From Bacillota bacterium (GTDB lineage Bacteria > Bacillota > Desulfotomaculia > Desulfotomaculales > JAJYZD01), in the NCBI GenBank assembly GCA_021800315.1, contig JAJYZD010000003.1, forward strand, positions 1 to 32,824: DNA of 32,824 nucleotides, in the 5' to 3' direction. Made by a program: the position numbers and the translations under genes. Shown here piece after piece: positions 24,468-32,706 of this stretch (position 1 is its first letter; each line of letters opens with the position of its first letter). The notes beneath the pieces were generated by a model. It worked only from the letters and a program-made list of their open reading frames with translations. It searched no databases and was not told where the DNA came from.

Positions 24468-25493
24468 TCAGCGCGTCGTTGCCCCACTTCCTCCGAAGTT
24501 CCGCACCGTCTCCACCATGGTTTTCAGGTTGGCCGGACCGGTACCCGGAGGCACGCCGCAACCAGGCATCAGGATGAAGTTTGCCGGTCCGCCTGCCAAG
24601 ATACAGGCGTTGGTTTCGGATTCCACCGCCACCCGGTCCCCCTGCAGGAGGGTACGGACCGGATCCACATTGCCGGCCAGTACCACCGCCGGGCCCACAC
24701 TACTTCTGGCGTCTTTGAGGCTCACCTTCTGGTCGAGGCTCAAAGCGTCGGCGCCGGTATCCCGCATCTCGGGCCAGATCTTTTCCGTGGAACCGCAAAT
24801 ATGCAGAATGACCCGGCCGCCCAGGCTGTGCACGTGCTCCACCAGCGAGGTGATGAAGGGGAAGGCGAAAGACCTGCTGTGCCGGGCGGCCAGCATGTCG
24901 GCCGATACAAAGGGTTCCGGCAGGTAAAATATCCTTGCCCCACAGCGGTAGGCTTCTTCCGCCAGGCTCTTTAAGATCCCGGTTATTTCCCTGATAATAT
25001 CCTCCAGCCGGGAAGGATTCAGGAAAATTTGCCTGAGCATCCTTTCGGCTTCGAAAACCCGCATCGCGGTAGTAAAGGGGCCTTCGAAGAGCACGCCCAG
25101 AGCCTGCCCCGCCGGTTGGCGCAGGATTGACAGCGCCTCCATCATGGCGTTGACCGAGGCTGTATTCTCCCAGGAGACGTTGCCGAATCCCTTAAAGTCA
25201 TTCAGGTCGAAGACCGTATCACCGACCGGGCCGAACGGCGACATCTTCACCTTCACCCCCATTGCTTCGGGAACAGCCATGGCGTCGGCGTATACGACCG
25301 TCCAGTCCATGCCGGTCCGGGCTTGAAACTCACCCTGTATCCGGGCCATCAGGGATCCGTCGGACCGCATTGCCGAAAGCGTACAACCGGCCATGAAGGC
25401 GGCCTGGGCCGCCCCTGTAATGATTACCGGAATACCGGAGGGTTGATGAGCCCATAAATTGGCCAGATTACCGGTGAGCGTCGCTTCAACCAC
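24468..25493 (-). CDS. UroD-family corrinoid methyltransferase, fourth paralogue
   Basis: 341 residues from GTG 25493. Family marks are EGPFTTAMRVFEAERML, the zinc motif HICGSTEKIW near 229, AGNVDPVRTLLQG and LMPGCGVPPGTGPANLKTM near 310. It is the most distant of the four: the N-terminal half (AAQAAFMAGCTLSAMRSDG) differs, and Ser-Thr follows HICG. The frame is open to 25802 but the added part is Arg/Gly-rich without family match. AAGGAG lies 12 nt before the GTG, slightly long. It is separated from the other methyltransferase genes by a 0.8-kb stretch holding their promoter, so it is probably a separate transcript. Confidence 0.85.
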   Translation of the reverse strand: MVEATLTGNLANLWAHQPSGIPVIITGAAQAAFMAGCTLSAMRSDGSLMARIQGEFQARTGMDWTVVYADAMAVPEAMGVKVKMSPFGPVGDTVFDLNDFKGFGNVSWENTASVNAMMEALSILRQPAGQALGVLFEGPFTTAMRVFEAERMLRQIFLNPSRLEDIIREITGILKSLAEEAYRCGARIFYLPEPFVSADMLAARHSRSFAFPFITSLVEHVHSLGGRVILHICGSTEKIWPEMRDTGADALSLDQKVSLKDARSSVGPAVVLAGNVDPVRTLLQGDRVAVESETNACILAGGPANFILMPGCGVPPGTGPANLKTMVETVRNFGGSGATTR

Positions 25494-26212
25494 CTTTACC
25501 CGCCACTCCTTCCATTGTTGTCGATCTTCCCGGCGTGAGCACTGGTTGCCTTTCCCGGCGCGCGCCCGGTCTCTCCTCCCGGTCCGGCCGCGCCAGGACC
25601 CCGCCGACAGGCCATCCAGGATATTTCTGCCCGCGGACCGGCATGTCCCGGAACCATGGTGACGGTCCCGAACGGGGAGAGCGGTTAGCACCACCTTCCC
25701 AAAGGCCTGTTCAGGTACAATCCCTCCGACCCACTTCCTTGCGGAGAGGAATTCTCCCGGCCGGTCCCGCTTTCCTTCCCAGACGGGCGCCTTTGGGCCC
25801 AATGGCGGCTGAAGGATGGCGACCGGTCAGCGGCTGCCCCTCAATATTCCGAAACAACTCCTGCCCGCCTCGTTGCATCGATGAGAGGGGAAGGGAAAGT
25901 TCCCTGCTTTCAGGGCGGAAGTGTCTCACTGCCCGCCGGATAAGGCGGGGGGCCCCCACGGCCTGGTTCCACCTTCCTGCCGGCTCATTGGGCAGGCCAC
26001 GTGGCCGGACTCTCCATCCTTCCGGTGCCGGAGGGGCCCTCCTGGTTGACAGTTATCCACGGCATGAAAAGCGAGTAGACGGAGTGATAGCATGGTTTGT
26101 ATCGCGTTCAGGTTTAAACCAGGCAGGTGGTCTATTCCGTGGAAGACGTTCTCCGCCTAGAAATCTTCGATGCGCCGGCGTCTGGTGTATGTCGGGATGA
26201 CGATGTCGCCTG
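25494..26212. other. 719-bp gap without a supported gene
   Basis: ORFs on both strands look like chance products of high GC. A plus-strand TTGACA at about 26044 has no matching -10 box. A 10-bp palindrome GGTTTAAACC lies near 26111. No promoter for the fourth UroD-family gene is obvious. Confidence 0.35.
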
Positions 26213-27127
26213 TCATTTCCAACTCGTCAGTGACGAGGGCCCCGTTGCACCTGGCCCTGACTCCCGGCCGGGCGGTTGGGCACCCCGGTCCTTTTCGCCG
26301 CTCTGGGCCATGGCCCAGCCGCCGGCGAACCAGCGACCGCCCGCGCCGGCCAGGACGACGTCCTTTAAGCCGCCAAGGGACTCCCCGGGCAGTGGAAGCC
26401 AGGCACTCTGGCTATACATGGACAACTGATCGGGGATGCTTCCGCCGCCGCTACGGTCAGCGATCCACCGGTTCCCGCCGGCGGGAAACATAGTGTACAG
26501 TCCCTGGGCGCCTCTGTCCATGATCGAAGATGGGACCGCCAGGGCGGTAACCCAGCTTCGCCCGCCACCCGCAGAGTAGAGGATGAATCCCTTGTTGTTA
26601 TTGCTGAAGATTTGGACGGGCTGATCTTGAACCACCACAAAAAACCCGCCGTCTGCGGCCCATGGTCCCTTCCCTATGTACCACGGCACGGGAAGGTGCA
26701 CCGGCCCCCAGGATCGCCCGGTGTCAGCCGACCGCCAAAGGGACGGTTGGTTCGCGCCTATGGCAGCCAGGACGACGCCGTCAGGGAGGGCGGCCAGTTG
26801 CTCGACCGCTCCCCCGAGTTCCTCCCCGGCCCGCCAGGAATCGCCCCCGTCGCCGGAGATCCAGACAGTGCCGTTAGAGTCTCCGGCTACCACCAGCCGG
26901 TCCGAAAGCATGACCAGGGCGGTGGGCTGAAAAGGCAGCAAGGTTGTGCTGAGTGCGCCTTGGCCGGAAGTCGCTGTTTGAGCGGCCCGGTTAACGGGAG
27001 CGGCCGGCAGCGGGGATGAAGGGGCCGGTTGGGCGGACGGCTTGCCGGTCCCGCAGGCGGTCACGAACAGGACGATGCCAAAGACCACGATGACGCGGGC
27101 AAGGGTGCCCGCCAACCGGGGTGTCAC
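26213..27127 (-). CDS. Lipoprotein with BNR/sialidase-like repeats
   Basis: 304 residues. A hydrophobic signal segment (VIVVFGIVLFVTAC) ends in a lipobox cysteine near residue 25, so the protein should be lipid-anchored outside the membrane. A Pro/Ala linker (about 30-60) precedes beta-propeller-like repeats: WISGDGGDSWRAGEEL, WRSADTGRSWGPVHLP and LYSAGGGRSWVTAL carry the S/T-x-D-x-G-x-x-W Asp-box pattern. No enzyme active site was recognised. The start is GTG behind AAGGGGGG. The C-terminal ~25 residues are low-complexity. It is likely a surface binding or scaffold protein, similar in style to the YCF48-like lipoprotein upstream. Confidence 0.75.
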   Translation of the reverse strand: MTPRLAGTLARVIVVFGIVLFVTACGTGKPSAQPAPSSPLPAAPVNRAAQTATSGQGALSTTLLPFQPTALVMLSDRLVVAGDSNGTVWISGDGGDSWRAGEELGGAVEQLAALPDGVVLAAIGANQPSLWRSADTGRSWGPVHLPVPWYIGKGPWAADGGFFVVVQDQPVQIFSNNNKGFILYSAGGGRSWVTALAVPSSIMDRGAQGLYTMFPAGGNRWIADRSGGGSIPDQLSMYSQSAWLPLPGESLGGLKDVVLAGAGGRWFAGGWAMAQSGEKDRGAQPPGRESGPGATGPSSLTSWK

Positions 27128-27579
27128 CGGGAACCCCCCTTCACCGTTCTTGCTCAGGAACCTTCTCCGATAACCGCGGGCGGCGCAGGTGCCTGCCCGG
27201 GCACGACCGCCGGGTCTTACCGGTGGACGTAGGTGTCAAGCCTGCAGTTGGCTCTGGTTTAACCGGTTGGCGGCGCCGCCCGTCCCTTCCGCGGGCGGCG
27301 CCGGACCGCCGAACTGGGTTTGGGCATTGTTCATATCCTGATGTTGAAGTCGTTCACCCTGCCTGGACACCGGCGCGCCGGAAACCGGGCGGATTGGAAG
27401 CCGGTACCGGGCCCGTGGAAAGGGAATCAACCAGGCGGATCCCGTCCCATGGCAAACAAAGACCGTGCCGGCCGGATGCCGGGACCTTGCTTTCGCGTCG
27501 AGCCCACCCCTTTTTTGCATGCGGGTGGCTTTAGTCACGCCGGTCCGGCGGAGACGGGGCGGTATACCGCCAGCCCTTC
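27128..27579. other. 452-bp gap between lipoprotein genes
   Basis: It contains a 14-bp perfect palindrome (27558-27571, GGCGGTATACCGCC) 8 nt after the upstream gene's stop and a strong GC hairpin at 27271-27303. A minus-strand frame ending at 27236 (tail NRLNQSQLQA) has no good start site and no family match, so I do not call a gene. Confidence 0.35.
27271..27303. terminator. 12-bp GC-rich inverted repeat, possible terminator
   Basis: Arms 27271-27282 and 27292-27303 pair perfectly around a 9-nt loop. There is no T-run, so termination is only a possibility. Confidence 0.3.
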
Positions 27580-28989
27580 CTACCAGGCGGAAGATTCGGC
27601 TCCCTCTGTACCTGGAAGCTGCTTCTCTTGGCCGGTCGACAGATCCCTGAGCCAGAGGCTCCCGTCCCGTCTGAAAACAAAGGCCGTGTTGTCCGGATTC
27701 CACGCCACGAGCTTCGTCCATAGGTCTTGCGCCGGAAAGGACATAACCGTAGCGAGCCGGCCGGCCCGGATATCATAGGTATAGACCGTGGCCAAGCCGC
27801 CCGCGCTCGGCCCGCCGGCAGGCAGCACGGTGACGAACGAGAGGCGGTCCGTGCCAAGCCAATGCAGGGCGGAGACCCTGACGGGGGGCAGGTTCCAAAG
27901 CGGGGTCACCTGTCCTCCGGTGGTCACCAGGTAAATGCCGTTATTGGCCGACTGGGCCGGTCCCTGCAGGTTGTCAGTGGAACCGGCGAAAGCGATCCCC
28001 TGCCCGTCGGGACGCCAGGCGTAGCCCCCCGCCCAGAGTCCTTGGTCAGTTAAAGGGAGCAGCGGAACCGGGCTTCCGTCCCAGGGCAGGTCGTAGATCG
28101 TCACCGGTCCGACGTCGGAGCGCTGGTTTTCAAAGGCCAGGCCGCTGCCGTCCGGATTGACGGAAACGCCGCCGGCCAACCTGGTGGACAGCCGGACAAG
28201 ATGGCTTCCGTCGGCCGCGGCCACATAAAGTTTATCCCCGGGCACATACGGGTTTGGCTCTCCGGCCACCGGGTTTTTCCCGTCCGGTGACCCAAGGGCG
28301 AGGTCGAAGCCTGGGATGCTGCCGTCAGACAGGACCTCGGACGCCGAGGCAGGCAAAAGGAGGGTAGACCGGCCGGTCCGCACGTCGATACTCACCACGT
28401 CCCCGCCCGGATAGCCCTCATCGGCCTTTGGGGTTTGTAGCGGTTCGGATGCAGAGGACTTTCCCTTCCCCCGCAGGTAGTCGGCAACGGTATAGTTCCC
28501 GGTGGCCGTCAATTGCACGGCCTGGGAACCGTCCGCCGCCACCCGGTAAAGGTTACGGTCCAGGGTGAAAACAACCGGCGGCTCTCCGGGCTGAGAACCC
28601 ATGCTCTTTTCATACGCCAGTATTTTGGCGGCGTTGGCTTTCTCCAGCGGCGACAGCCCGGCGGCGATGTCTTTCTCGGTCGTGGCCGCGTCCACCGTGA
28701 TCGGAGCAGGGTGGTACCACGACTAGGACGCGAAATAATCCTTCCAAAACGGGGTCTGGAAGATCCAGCCGTGCCGGGCGTATATTTCGTTGCGCATGAT
28801 GTCCAGCCGATGCCGGGACAAACCCTGCAAATCCTGCGTCGTGACCGGCCTTGAAGCCGTCCAGGGATAAAGGACGGTGTTATGGGAGGCGGCGGGGAGC
28901 TTGACCGCGGGCGCACCGCACCCGGCCAGAACGGTCACCAGGATATTCGTCCAGAAAACGGCCCGGCCTCGCCGGCAAACAGTCTTCAC
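27580..28989 (-). pseudogene. YARHG-domain / beta-propeller lipoprotein with one in-frame TAG
   Basis: One continuous frame of 470 codons from GTG 28989 (GGGAGG 7 nt upstream) to the stop at 27580, broken only by TAG at 28725-28723 (codon 89). Before it: signal peptide with lipobox VLAGC, then a YARHG domain (LSRHRLDIMRNEIYARHGWIF) cut in its last motif, YFAS-stop-SWYHPAP, where relatives normally continue YF..QSWY.P. After it the same frame continues without loss into a TolB/WD40-like propeller (NLYRVAADGSQAVQLTA, KLYVAAADGSHLVRLS, YAWRPDGQGIAFAG). A CAG-to-TAG change would explain it. Alternatives are a sequencing error or amber readthrough as pyrrolysine. GTG 28695 downstream could restart the propeller, but without a signal peptide. 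Confidence 0.75.
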
Positions 28990-29080
28990 CGCGAAACCTC
29001 CCTTCCCAAGGAACGCCGGCCGGCCGGTACGGAAACCGGTCCGGCTATTTCCAGCCAATGGACAAGGAGCCATGTTTCCC

Positions 29081-30247
29081 TCACTGTCCGCGGGGAAAGG
29101 ATACGCTGCTGAAATAGGCACTTTGCGCCTGGGATGGAAGCCCCTGCACCTGGTTCCAGGTCGTCCCTCCGTCTGTGGTCGCCAGAAAGACGCCCCGGTC
29201 GCCGACGGCCCAGCCGTCCTTCGGGTTGACGAAGTGGACGCTTCTAAGCAGGTTGCCGGAAGTTGTGGTTTGTAGCGTCCAGTTCCTCCCTCGGTCTGTC
29301 GTCGCCAGCACGCCGCCGGCCACGGCCCATCCGTCGCGCGAGTTTACGAAGTCCACCCCTTGCAAAAAAGAAAAAGAGGAAGAATCAGCGGCAGAGGGGA
29401 GCGTCTGTACCGACCAGGTTTGCCCGCCATCTGAAGTCGCCAGGATGAGGGGGGTAAAACGCATGCCGTTTTGGTAAGGCCCCGCAGTCCGGGCACCGAC
29501 AACCCAGCCGTTTTCGGCCCCGGCGAAAGAGACGCCGGCCAGCCCCGCTATCGATATGCCGGCGGGGATATTCTGCACGGTCCAGGTCCGGCCGCCGTCG
29601 GTGGTGGCCAGGATGCCGCCGCCTACGGCCCATCCGTCCCGGGGGTTGGCGAAAAATACGCTGCTCAGACCCCAGGCAACCTTTCGCAGGGCGTGCTGCG
29701 GCGTCCAGTTCGAGCCGCCGTCGGTGGTGGCCAGGATTACGGGGGAGTTGGTGTTTTGGTTAACACCCGCCACCCAGCCATCCCTGGGATTAACAAAAGA
29801 GACGGCGTTCAGGATATCTCCGGTTATCCGGTAAGGATCGGCGTACTGCTGCCTCCAGCTGGTTCCACCATCGGTGGTAGCCAGGATGATGGAGGAATCC
29901 GAACGTTCGTTAACCCCGAGAATCCATCCGTCCCGCGCGTTGACGAAATCCACCTTCTCGATTTGGGCATCCGTAAGACCCGCGCCCGGGTTTTGAGCCG
30001 TCCAGGTCCGGCCGCCGTCCCCGGTGGCCAGGATGACGGGAGTAGAGGTTTGGGGCGGCTTTCTGCCGTGGATCAAGTAGCCCGCCGCCCAGCCTACGGC
30101 TGCCTGCCTTTGGACGGGGGGAGCGCCGGCCGGCGGGGAAGGCTTAGGAACAGGCCGGCCGCCCCCGCAGCCCGCCAGACCCAGGACCAGGAGCAGGGAA
30201 GCCAGGGACAAGGCAGCCCCGGCAAAAGGCCTTGCTTTACGAAACAT
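29081..30247 (-). CDS. YCF48-like seven-bladed beta-propeller lipoprotein
   Basis: 388 residues. The signal peptide ends in the lipobox LAGC near residue 27. Seven repeats of about 45-60 residues follow, most with a D/NGW motif (ARDGWILG, PRDGWVAG, PRDGWAVG, AENGWVVG, SRDGWAVA, PKDGWAVG) and an Asp-box (LATTDGGRTWT), enough for one closed propeller. YCF48/HCF136 proteins assist photosystem II assembly in phototrophs; in bacteria like this one the function is unknown and probably structural or binding. Repeats are similar even at DNA level (GTCCAGGTCCGGCCGCCGTC occurs near 29580 and 30000). GGAGG precedes the ATG. Confidence 0.85.
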   Translation of the reverse strand: MFRKARPFAGAALSLASLLLVLGLAGCGGGRPVPKPSPPAGAPPVQRQAAVGWAAGYLIHGRKPPQTSTPVILATGDGGRTWTAQNPGAGLTDAQIEKVDFVNARDGWILGVNERSDSSIILATTDGGTSWRQQYADPYRITGDILNAVSFVNPRDGWVAGVNQNTNSPVILATTDGGSNWTPQHALRKVAWGLSSVFFANPRDGWAVGGGILATTDGGRTWTVQNIPAGISIAGLAGVSFAGAENGWVVGARTAGPYQNGMRFTPLILATSDGGQTWSVQTLPSAADSSSFSFLQGVDFVNSRDGWAVAGGVLATTDRGRNWTLQTTTSGNLLRSVHFVNPKDGWAVGDRGVFLATTDGGTTWNQVQGLPSQAQSAYFSSVSFPRGQ

Positions 30248-30459
30248 AACCTTAAAACCTCCAAAGGTGGACTCTTACGGAGCCGAGACCAGCCTGACGA
30301 CTTCGTTACTCCCCGAGGGCACACGGGAGGTGGGCTTCAGGGGCGTTCCCTAATAAAGCATATGATTACCGGGCGGCCCAAATCAAGGTCCGCACCCGAC
30401 CGAAAGCCTCCGGTTTCGCCGCGCTACCGGTGCCTGCCGGGAGGCGGCCACGGACCGCA

Positions 30460-31131
30460 TCATTGCAGCAGGGCCTGGAACCGCGGATCATTGCGCACGT
30501 TGTCAAAATCCTTTTCCTTGGCGGCGATACCCTTGACCCCGCTCCAGATACCGATGGCCCGGCGCAGGTACTTCACAGTCATGGGCACGTTGCCCTGCCG
30601 TCCGTAGATAGCGGCTATGCCGTAATAGGTCCACTCGTCGTTCCTGTCCAGGGCGATGGCGGACTTGTAGGCGGCGATGGCCTGATCCCAGCGGCCCGCC
30701 AGTTCGTAGGCCAGACCCAGGTTGAAATGAGCGTACTCAAAATCCGGTTTCATCGTTATAGCCTGTTGAATCATCCGGATGCCTTCATCGTACCGGCCCA
30801 GGAAGGCATAGGTGGCGCCCTTGGCGTTCAGGGCCTGGTAGGATTGGGGATCCAGGACCAGCGCCTGGTTGAAAAGGTCCAGGGCCGGCTGGTAATCCCG
30901 CTGGTAATACAGCTTCAATCCCTTCCGGTACAGGTCCAGGGCGGTTGCTGTGTTGGAAGTAGCGGCGCCGCCGACCGGCTTTTTGACCGCCGGCACGGGG
31001 TGGGGTATGGAAGGAACCGCAGGCCTGCTCCGGCCCAATACAGGAAAAAACAGGTATGCCGCCACCGCTCCGGCTATGACCAACCCGGCAACCGTACCCG
31101 CTATAACCCGCCCCGGCACCTTGGACTTCAT
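30460..31131 (-). CDS. Membrane-anchored TPR protein
   Basis: 223 residues from ATG 31131. One N-terminal transmembrane segment (VIAGTVAGLVIAGAVAAYLFF) is followed by a Pro/Val-rich linker and four TPR units between about residues 65 and 195 (for example ALDLFNQALVLDP, GIRMIQQAITMKP, AIAAYKSAIALDR). A GTG three codons upstream overlaps the ribosome binding site GAAGGGG, which is better spaced for the ATG. TPRs mediate protein contacts; partners may be the neighbouring envelope proteins. It lies 34 bp after the deacetylase gene, so the two are probably co-transcribed. Confidence 0.83.
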   Translation of the reverse strand: MKSKVPGRVIAGTVAGLVIAGAVAAYLFFPVLGRSRPAVPSIPHPVPAVKKPVGGAATSNTATALDLYRKGLKLYYQRDYQPALDLFNQALVLDPQSYQALNAKGATYAFLGRYDEGIRMIQQAITMKPDFEYAHFNLGLAYELAGRWDQAIAAYKSAIALDRNDEWTYYGIAAIYGRQGNVPMTVKYLRRAIGIWSGVKGIAAKEKDFDNVRNDPRFQALLQ

Positions 31132-31165
31132 CGCCGGCACCCCCTTCTCTGTGCCAACCGCCTGC

Positions 31166-32104
31166 TCAGTGTTCCGCCTCCCTAATCGCCGCCAGCATAC
31201 TCCCGGCCGAGAATCCAGGATAGACCCGGTATATGTTCCAGGTGTCCGCCCGGGGATCCGGCCGGTTGACTCCCGGTTCCTGCAGGAAGAAATAACGGTA
31301 GCCGAGTCCGGTCAGGATGTTCCTGGCCGTTGAGGTCGATCGGCCATCCGGCCAGGCGAAGTCCACCGGATCGGCGACACCCACCTTCTTTAACTCAGCG
31401 GTCATTTTGGTGGCGTCGGCCAGGATCCTCTGCGCGTATTCGGCAGTGGTTTCCATCCTGTGCTGGTCAGGCAGGTACTTTCTGACGGAATAAAACCACC
31501 CGGTCTGAGTTCCGTCCGGCCCCGTCCAGACCTGGTAATGGCCGTTGTAGGTATGTCCCCCGAAGGACCATACACCCGAGCCGAGCATTCTCTCCGCCTC
31601 AGCGGCGCTCACATAGTGCCAGTAGGCCCGCATGTGCGCGTCCGGATCCCACCAGCCCGTGATCATGAACATGGTGGCCGTCAAATTGTACTTTTCCAGG
31701 AGCGGCGTGGCGTACTTGTACGTGTCCTCGTAACCGTCGTCAAAGGTCAATAACACGGCTTGGACAGGGACGGTCGCCTCGCCGCGCAGAAACTTGTGGA
31801 AGGCGGCGAGGGAAATTACGTGGTAACCGTTGTCCAAAAGCGCCTGGAGTTGGTCGTCCAACTCCCCGGGCGTCTCAATCGCCGGATCCTGCCCGGCCCT
31901 GTGTTCATAAGGGGGATAAGAGGTGTCGGGCGAAACGTCGTGGAACTCCAGCACGATCACCTGGCTGCCTACCGGGACGGACGGGGATGGCTGCGCCGCC
32001 GCCGGCCGCTGATGCACATTGTTTTTCGGCGCGTTTGACGAACACCCCGTTAAGACCATGGTCAAGATGATTGGGAATATTCCCATAAGGCAAATCCTGT
32101 TCAT
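31166..32104 (-). CDS. Lipoprotein polysaccharide deacetylase (NodB domain, CE4)
   Basis: 312 residues. Signal peptide and lipobox (MVLTGC) place it outside the membrane. CE4 motifs are LLTFDDGYEDTY (catalytic base and metal Asp), GGHTYNGH (two metal histidines separated by four residues, as in PgaB-type enzymes) and FAWPDGRS. It should remove N-acetyl groups from a cell-wall or exopolysaccharide. ATG 32104 is 9 nt from GGAGGG; an ATG at 32113 lies almost on that site and is less likely. First gene behind the promoter at 32407-32435. The insert around residues 175-215 (WHYVSAAEAERM onward) is longer than in minimal family members. Confidence 0.9.
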   Translation of the reverse strand: MNRICLMGIFPIILTMVLTGCSSNAPKNNVHQRPAAAQPSPSVPVGSQVIVLEFHDVSPDTSYPPYEHRAGQDPAIETPGELDDQLQALLDNGYHVISLAAFHKFLRGEATVPVQAVLLTFDDGYEDTYKYATPLLEKYNLTATMFMITGWWDPDAHMRAYWHYVSAAEAERMLGSGVWSFGGHTYNGHYQVWTGPDGTQTGWFYSVRKYLPDQHRMETTAEYAQRILADATKMTAELKKVGVADPVDFAWPDGRSTSTARNILTGLGYRYFFLQEPGVNRPDPRADTWNIYRVYPGFSAGSMLAAIREAEH

Positions 32105-32387
32105 GCCGCCCATCCCTCCGGCACAACTATCCCCGGGATCCTACCGCCTGGTTCTTTCTCCCGCTCCGCAGTTCGCAACAAGAGGACTCCGCACCGTTGC
32201 CGCCCACCTTGGGGAACCACCTCCGCGGAGGCTCGCACGCCAGGGTCTCCGGGCCGGCTAACACCAGGGTCAAGTAATTCGAGCGAAAAGGAATCAAAAA
32301 TGGTTAGCGCTTACAGCTTGCCGCTTCCTGAACCAAGCGGATAGGCACTTCATGCATTCTTCGAGGTGCAACAGATATTTCCATTTA

Positions 32388-32403
32388 TTACCATATATTG
32401 TAA
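32388..32403. promoter_or_regulatory. Imperfect 16-bp palindrome over the start site (candidate operator)
   Basis: TTACCATATATTGTAA matches its own reverse complement at 12 of 16 positions (one mismatched pair in each arm set). It covers the expected start site (about 32400) of the promoter at 32407-32435. Confidence 0.4.
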
Positions 32404-32406
32404 CTT

Positions 32407-32435
32407 ATTATACCACGATGAGGATTTGCTGTCAA
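32407..32435 (-). promoter_or_regulatory. Perfect consensus sigma-A promoter of the envelope genes
   Basis: On the minus strand TTGACA (32435-32430) and TATAAT (32412-32407) are 17 bp apart. It faces the deacetylase and leaves a leader of about 296 nt (32105-32400) in which I see no gene. Confidence 0.8.
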
Positions 32436-32553
32436 TAGTTTTCTTCACTAGGGGTGCACGACAGAAATATGATGTCCCATAAGGCATTGCCAAGCCCCCT
32501 AAGGTAGAACGGCGAGTGCCTGACCCAGAAGTCGGTTATATGCGGCCCCAACC

Positions 32554-32706
32554 TCATAGAAGGCTGCCCATGTACTCCCATGCCATGTGCAGCATGGTCT
32601 GTCTGTTCGTCCACCACCGTGTGGGTTGAAACTCCGGATCCGGTACTGCAACGTAAGTAAACGTTGTACCGGTGCCCTTAAAGACCCGGGTAAACATCAA
32701 GGCTCG
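32554..32706 (-). pseudogene. C-terminal scrap of a probable DUF218 (YdcF/SanA-like) gene
   Basis: About 50 codons read RALMFTRVFKGTGTTFTYVA and PDPEFQPTRWWTNRQTMLHM, resembling the end of DUF218 proteins (RA...F, then WW.NR). Upstream of 32706 the frame turns Gly/Arg-rich and no longer matches, so the N-terminal three quarters are missing. A neighbouring frame that continues to 32432 shows no family features. The last 120 bases of the window are not interpretable. Confidence 0.35.

Noticed and set aside
25494-25802. Longer start for the fourth UroD-family gene
   Set aside because: The added sequence is Arg/Gly-rich with no family resemblance, and AAGGAG sits just before GTG 25493.
32432-32617. 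61-codon minus-strand ORF near the right edge
   Set aside because: No family match and no ribosome binding site; it overlaps the DUF218-like remnant in another frame.
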